Source of the DNA: Paratinospora sagittata
Taxonomy: Eukaryota > Streptophyta > Magnoliopsida > Ranunculales > Menispermaceae
NCBI GenBank assembly: GCA_035771175.1
Contig: CM069608.1
Span: 10,202,019-10,266,018 of the forward strand
Direction of reading: 5' to 3'
DNA: 64,000 nt
A model generated the notes under the pieces. The model saw only the letters and a program-made list of their open reading frames with translations, was not told the origin of the DNA and did not search any database. The position numbers and the translations under genes were made by a program. Positions 61,001-64,000 of this stretch are shown in pieces; the stretch's first letter is position 1, and the number at the start of each line of letters is the position of its first letter.

Positions 61001-62155
61001 TATGAAACTCCCTCTTGTATATGGTCAATAGGGGGAGCAACGAGTTTGTCATTTAACTAAGTCTTTATAAGGCCTTAAGCAAGCCTCTAGGAATTGGTTT
61101 TCCAAGGTCTCTATTGCTCTCATTCATGTTGGTTTTAAGGAATCCACAACTGATTATTCTTTGTTCACTTCTACATTTGTCACCACCATCACCATTGTGC
61201 TTGTTTATGTCGATGACATTATTGTGACTAGGAATAATTTATCGGCCATCAATGCATTGAAGGTTTTTCTTCAACGTTTCTTTCAAATTAAAGATCTTGG
61301 GCACTTGAAATATTTCTTGGGAATTGAGGTAGCCTGTTCTTAGAAGGGCATTTTTCTTTCTCAACATAAATATGCGCTTGAAATTTTAGAAGAAATTGTT
61401 CTCCTTAGGGCTTAGCCAACCACTTTTCCTATGGAGCAAAATTTAAAGCTTTCTACTGATGGTGACATTCTTGATGATCTCGCTCAATATAGGCGTTTGG
61501 TTGGAAGACTCATCTATCTCACTATTACTCGACATGATATAGTCTACTCCGTTCATAACCTAAGTCAATTTATCCAAGTTCCTCGTCGCTCCCACTTGGA
61601 AGCTGCTCATCGAGTTCTTCGATATCTTAAATCTGCTCTAGGAAAAGACATCTAGTTATCATCTAACAATGGTTTGCATTTGAAAGCATTTTGTGTTTCT
61701 GATTGGGCCAGTTGTATAGAGACTTGCCGATCCATTTCAGGTTACTGTGTTTTTTTGGGTGATAGCCCAATTTCTTGGAAAAGTAAGAAACAATCTATTG
61801 TTTCTTGTTCCTCCACTGAGGCTAAATATTGTGCAATGACCACAACTACATGTGAAATCATTTGGTTAAAATATCTGCTCACAGATCTTGGCATCTCTCA
61901 TCCATTTCTAATTTTGCTCCATTGTGACAATAAGGTGGCCTTGCATATAGCATCTAATCCAGTTTTCATGAGCATGCCAAGCATATAGAACTAGATTGTC
62001 ACATTGTCAGGCAACAACTTCAGGTTGGTGTTATTTGTACTATTTATACTCCTTCAAAGTCACAACTAGTTGACATCTTTACGAAATCACTTGGTCGAGA
62101 CCAACTTTAGTTTCTACTATCCAAGTTGGATGGTCATGATATTCACGCTCCAACT
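58038..62155 (+). pseudogene. Ale/Retrofit-like copia gag-pol remnant
   Basis: ATG at 58038 opens Gag (LVSQPFNGDNYSTSNRAMK). A stop at 58242 and a frameshift near 58470 follow, then a zinc knuckle CEHCNQYGHIKSKC (about 58800-58840). The protease site is IIDSDASDH: the usual Gly of D-S/T-G-A is Asp, which should inactivate it. Integrase (59365-60140) survives as scattered pieces (HCDIWGDF, DDFSW, VERKHRHLLKIA). RT keeps [40 protein letters not shown] and VYVDDIIV. RNase H has [17 protein letters not shown] and [14 protein letters not shown]. Stops occur at 61029, 61069, 61341, 61412 and 61653, among others. Confidence 0.85.
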
Positions 62156-62165
62156 TAAGGGGGAG

Positions 62166-62451
62166 TATTAGAGTTATATACATATAATCGGGATTTCTAA
62201 ATCAATCTCAATTCCAATTTATCATTCCAAAATATTTGGGATATATATATTTCCTTTCTTAAATCATCCCCTTCCTATTTGGATGATTGAGCATGTATAT
62301 AAATATGAAAATTGTGTATGCATTCACATATGAAAAAGAGTGAGCGATAATTTGTTACCGTGGATGTAGGCAATGCCGAAACACGTAAATCCCTCTTGGT
62401 TTCTATTTCTTGATTATTCCTTTGCAGTGGTTTGTGATTCTTGATTTAATA
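62166..62451 (+). repeat. 3' LTR of the TA...TA copia element
   Basis: 286 bp, aligned with the 5' copy; it differs by a small insertion near 62358-62368 (CGTGGATGTAG versus CGG). Confidence 0.88.
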
Positions 62452-62456
62452 GTATA

Positions 62457-62980
62457 TGGCAGGAAGCCACCGTCTTTACTGACTTGTGTACCTGGAACAA
62501 CCAAAGTAGCAGTCGTGGAACAAGAATTACAATCTAGAGATTGCGTTCTTAAGGAAACTTGTGAATGCATTCAACAAGCTCAAGCAAGAATGAAAAAAAA
62601 AAAATGATTCAAAGCATAAGGAAATGGAGTTTAAAATGGGTGATTTAGTTTATCTCAAGTTGTAAACATACAAGCAAATGTCTATTATTGCCTTGAGGTG
62701 GAAGATTAAACTCGTTGCAAGATACTATGAGCCTTTTGAGATTAGTGAAAGAGTGGGTAAGGTTGCACATAAACTGCGGTTGTTAGACTGAGGTCAATCA
62801 GAATGAACAATTAGAGCCTATCCCTCAAATTGTTTTGGATTATAGGAAAAGTAAAGGTGTGAATGAAGTTTTTATCCATTGGAAAGAACTTTCCCAGCAG
62901 AAGCTACTTGGAAAACAAAGCATATATTGAAGAACGATTTTCAACACTCACCCTTGAGGATAAGGTTGTTTCTTGAGAAG
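62457..62980 (+). pseudogene. gypsy integrase C-terminus with chromodomain-like end
   Basis: YGRKPPSLLTCVPGTT and VEQELQSRDCVLKE open the piece and directly continue the FKIV codons at 57260. A frameshift follows, then MGDLVYLKL-like text, and near the end LDYRKSKGVNEVFIHWKEL and LENKAYIEERFSTL in broken frames. This is the chromodomain-like tail that follows integrase in chromoviruses and may guide insertion to particular chromatin. Confidence 0.65.
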
Positions 62981-62988
62981 AGGGGAGT

Positions 62989-63340
62989 TGTTACATGCCA
63001 GAAGCTAACATGAAGCTAGGTCGCAAAATGGCTAACATAAGTACAAATAAAACATGTTAACTTATTTAAATTACTTCCTCTATTTTAGTTGCAGTTATCT
63101 TAATTTAAATAAGTCAATTAAGTCGTTAGTGTTACTGGGCAAGGTAATTCCTGATTTTCAGTTAAGAATTTTTTTATTTAAGTGCCCCATGAAAAGAAAT
63201 AAAATATATATGCTATTTTTTGTTATTGTCAAACTATAAGTTTGCTTGGGAGGCTACTGTAGCCTCGAAGTTCCTCGACAAATTCTTTATATGTTTTTGT
63301 TGATGTTGTTGAGAAAATCTGATTATAGCATCTTTGGTAT
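62989..63340 (+). repeat. probable 3' LTR of the gypsy element
   Basis: Starts TGTTACATGCC directly after the purine tract AGAGGGGAGT. The end is uncertain: ATTATAGCA at about 63325-63333 followed by CTTTGGTATCA could be an LTR end with a primer-binding-like sequence, which would be odd for a 3' LTR. Confidence 0.5.
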
Positions 63341-64000
63341 CATAACCAGGCAAATTAGCTCCACCACCTCTCAAATTCAAGACCATACCACATGATAGTG
63401 ACATTAATAGTAGTTTCGTATGAAGACCCTTCTTGAAGGGATTTCGTGTAGACATAGAACTCGAAAATAGTAGTAGTAGTAGTAGTAGAAGTAGACATAC
63501 CATCAATTTGGTGGTTGACTTTGAAAGTAATAGCAGTGATATTTAATTTGTAGTGATGGCAATAGGTTTTATTTTAATTTCACTAAATTTCCTTTTTTTC
63601 TTGGTTCTTTCCTTAATAGATGCACCATACATGGAATCAAAATGGACGATGGTAGATGGACTTGGTGGATGATGGTTGTCACGACCTTAGTTTCTCACAT
63701 GGACAACATCAAGTTCGTGAATTTATCTCAAGCGCATGACAATTAAGTTGTAATATACCGATAGTGAGTCGGGTTATCGTATCCACAATGAATTATTACT
63801 CTATCAATTACCATTTCACAGATTTCAAACTTTATTTAGACAATCAAATGGAGATATCACTAGAATAAAAGTGCTGAAAATTAAAGTTTGAATGTAAGCA
63901 ACAAAATGTAAATAAAATTTAATAGTGGGAATGATCTAGAGAATCAACTTAACTGAGTTTGCAAATCAAAATTAATTGGAATCATTCATCGTTAAATTTA
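63341..64000. other. right-edge repeat-like region
   Basis: Contains a (TAG)7 microsatellite at 63468-63488. A possible LTR-like start, TGTCACGACCTTAG, lies at 63677 and GTCGGGTTATCGTATCCACA-type text, common in plant gypsy elements, follows near 63770. The open frame at 63234-63506 on the minus strand is not recognised. Nothing can be closed before the window ends. Confidence 0.35.

Larger units (their letters stand above)
57272..62451 (+). mobile_element. Ty1/copia element (Ale/Retrofit-like) with TA...TA LTR ends
   Basis: LTRs 57272-57551 and 62166-62451 begin TATTAGAGTT and end TTTAATA, so the termini are TA...TA instead of TG...CA. The boundary is fixed on both sides by the perfect duplication GTATA (57267-57271, 62452-62456), by the primer binding site (57552) and by the polypurine tract AAGGGGGAG (62157-62165). 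The target is a gypsy integrase codon run (FKIV|YGRKPP). Gag-pol is badly broken. The LTRs differ by indels and several substitutions, so the copy is not recent. Confidence 0.9.
54963..62988 (+). mobile_element. chromodomain Ty3/gypsy element, 5' truncated, twice interrupted
   Basis: Pieces in order: RT end and RNase H (54963-55480), MITE insertion, RNase H end and integrase (56175-57271), copia insertion, integrase C-terminus and chromodomain-like end (62457-62980), then PPT AAGAGGGGAGT and a 3' LTR start. The 5' half (LTR, gag, protease, most RT) is absent. Both insertions have perfect duplications, and the gypsy codons re-join across them. The chromodomain-like tail suggests a chromovirus, possibly Reina-like. 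Confidence 0.8.

Overview
The window looks like nuclear DNA of a dicot plant. It is AT-rich and mostly transposable elements in several nested layers. The few host genes I can recognise are plant families: a PPR-DYW protein, a CYP89A cytochrome P450, a CAAX-protease-like membrane protein with short introns, a BRUTUS-type RING fragment and a histone H2B fragment. All carry at least one lesion as read here. I see no bacterial features, no CRISPR array, no rRNA gene and no complete tRNA gene.

Layout. 1-2330: right end of a minus-strand Ty1/copia element with LTR and primer binding site; its leader holds an antisense histone H2B fragment. 2681-7993: complete Tnt1-like copia element (573/574-bp LTRs, CTAAT duplications) with four stops. 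8522-8955: two decayed exons of a BRUTUS-type E3 ligase. 10114-15288: second copia element (CCCTT duplications) whose LTRs and 3' end resemble the first element but whose gag-pol resembles the third. 16387-19101: PPR-DYW gene with three lesions. 20229-22937: CAAX-protease-like gene missing its 5' exons. 24506-30617: CYP89A gene split by a third copia element that has lost its 5' LTR.

33210-35485 is a broken Ty3/gypsy fragment. About 35490-47581 is a minus-strand CACTA transposon (tnp2, DUF4218, DUF4216 and En/Spm-type ORF2 remnants) cut twice by solo LTRs of 2887 and 1380 bp, each with perfect duplications. 47583-54960 holds copia RT and gag remnants and two Tekay-like LTR sequences in opposite orientations. 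54961-62988 is a chromodomain Ty3/gypsy element interrupted by a hAT-type MITE (8-bp duplication CTATCAAC) and by a fourth copia element (duplication GTATA) whose LTRs end in TA...TA rather than TG...CA. The right edge carries this gypsy's 3' LTR and further repeat-like sequence.

No pathway is encoded here. The genes relate to each other as insertions and targets, and the target-site duplications and re-joinable reading frames give a relative order of events. The best leads are the H2B fragment abutting a retrotransposon primer binding site, the recombinant copia element, the P450 that lost both its haem loop and its integrity, and a duplicated tRNA-like module in an LTR. I found no convincing new multi-gene system.
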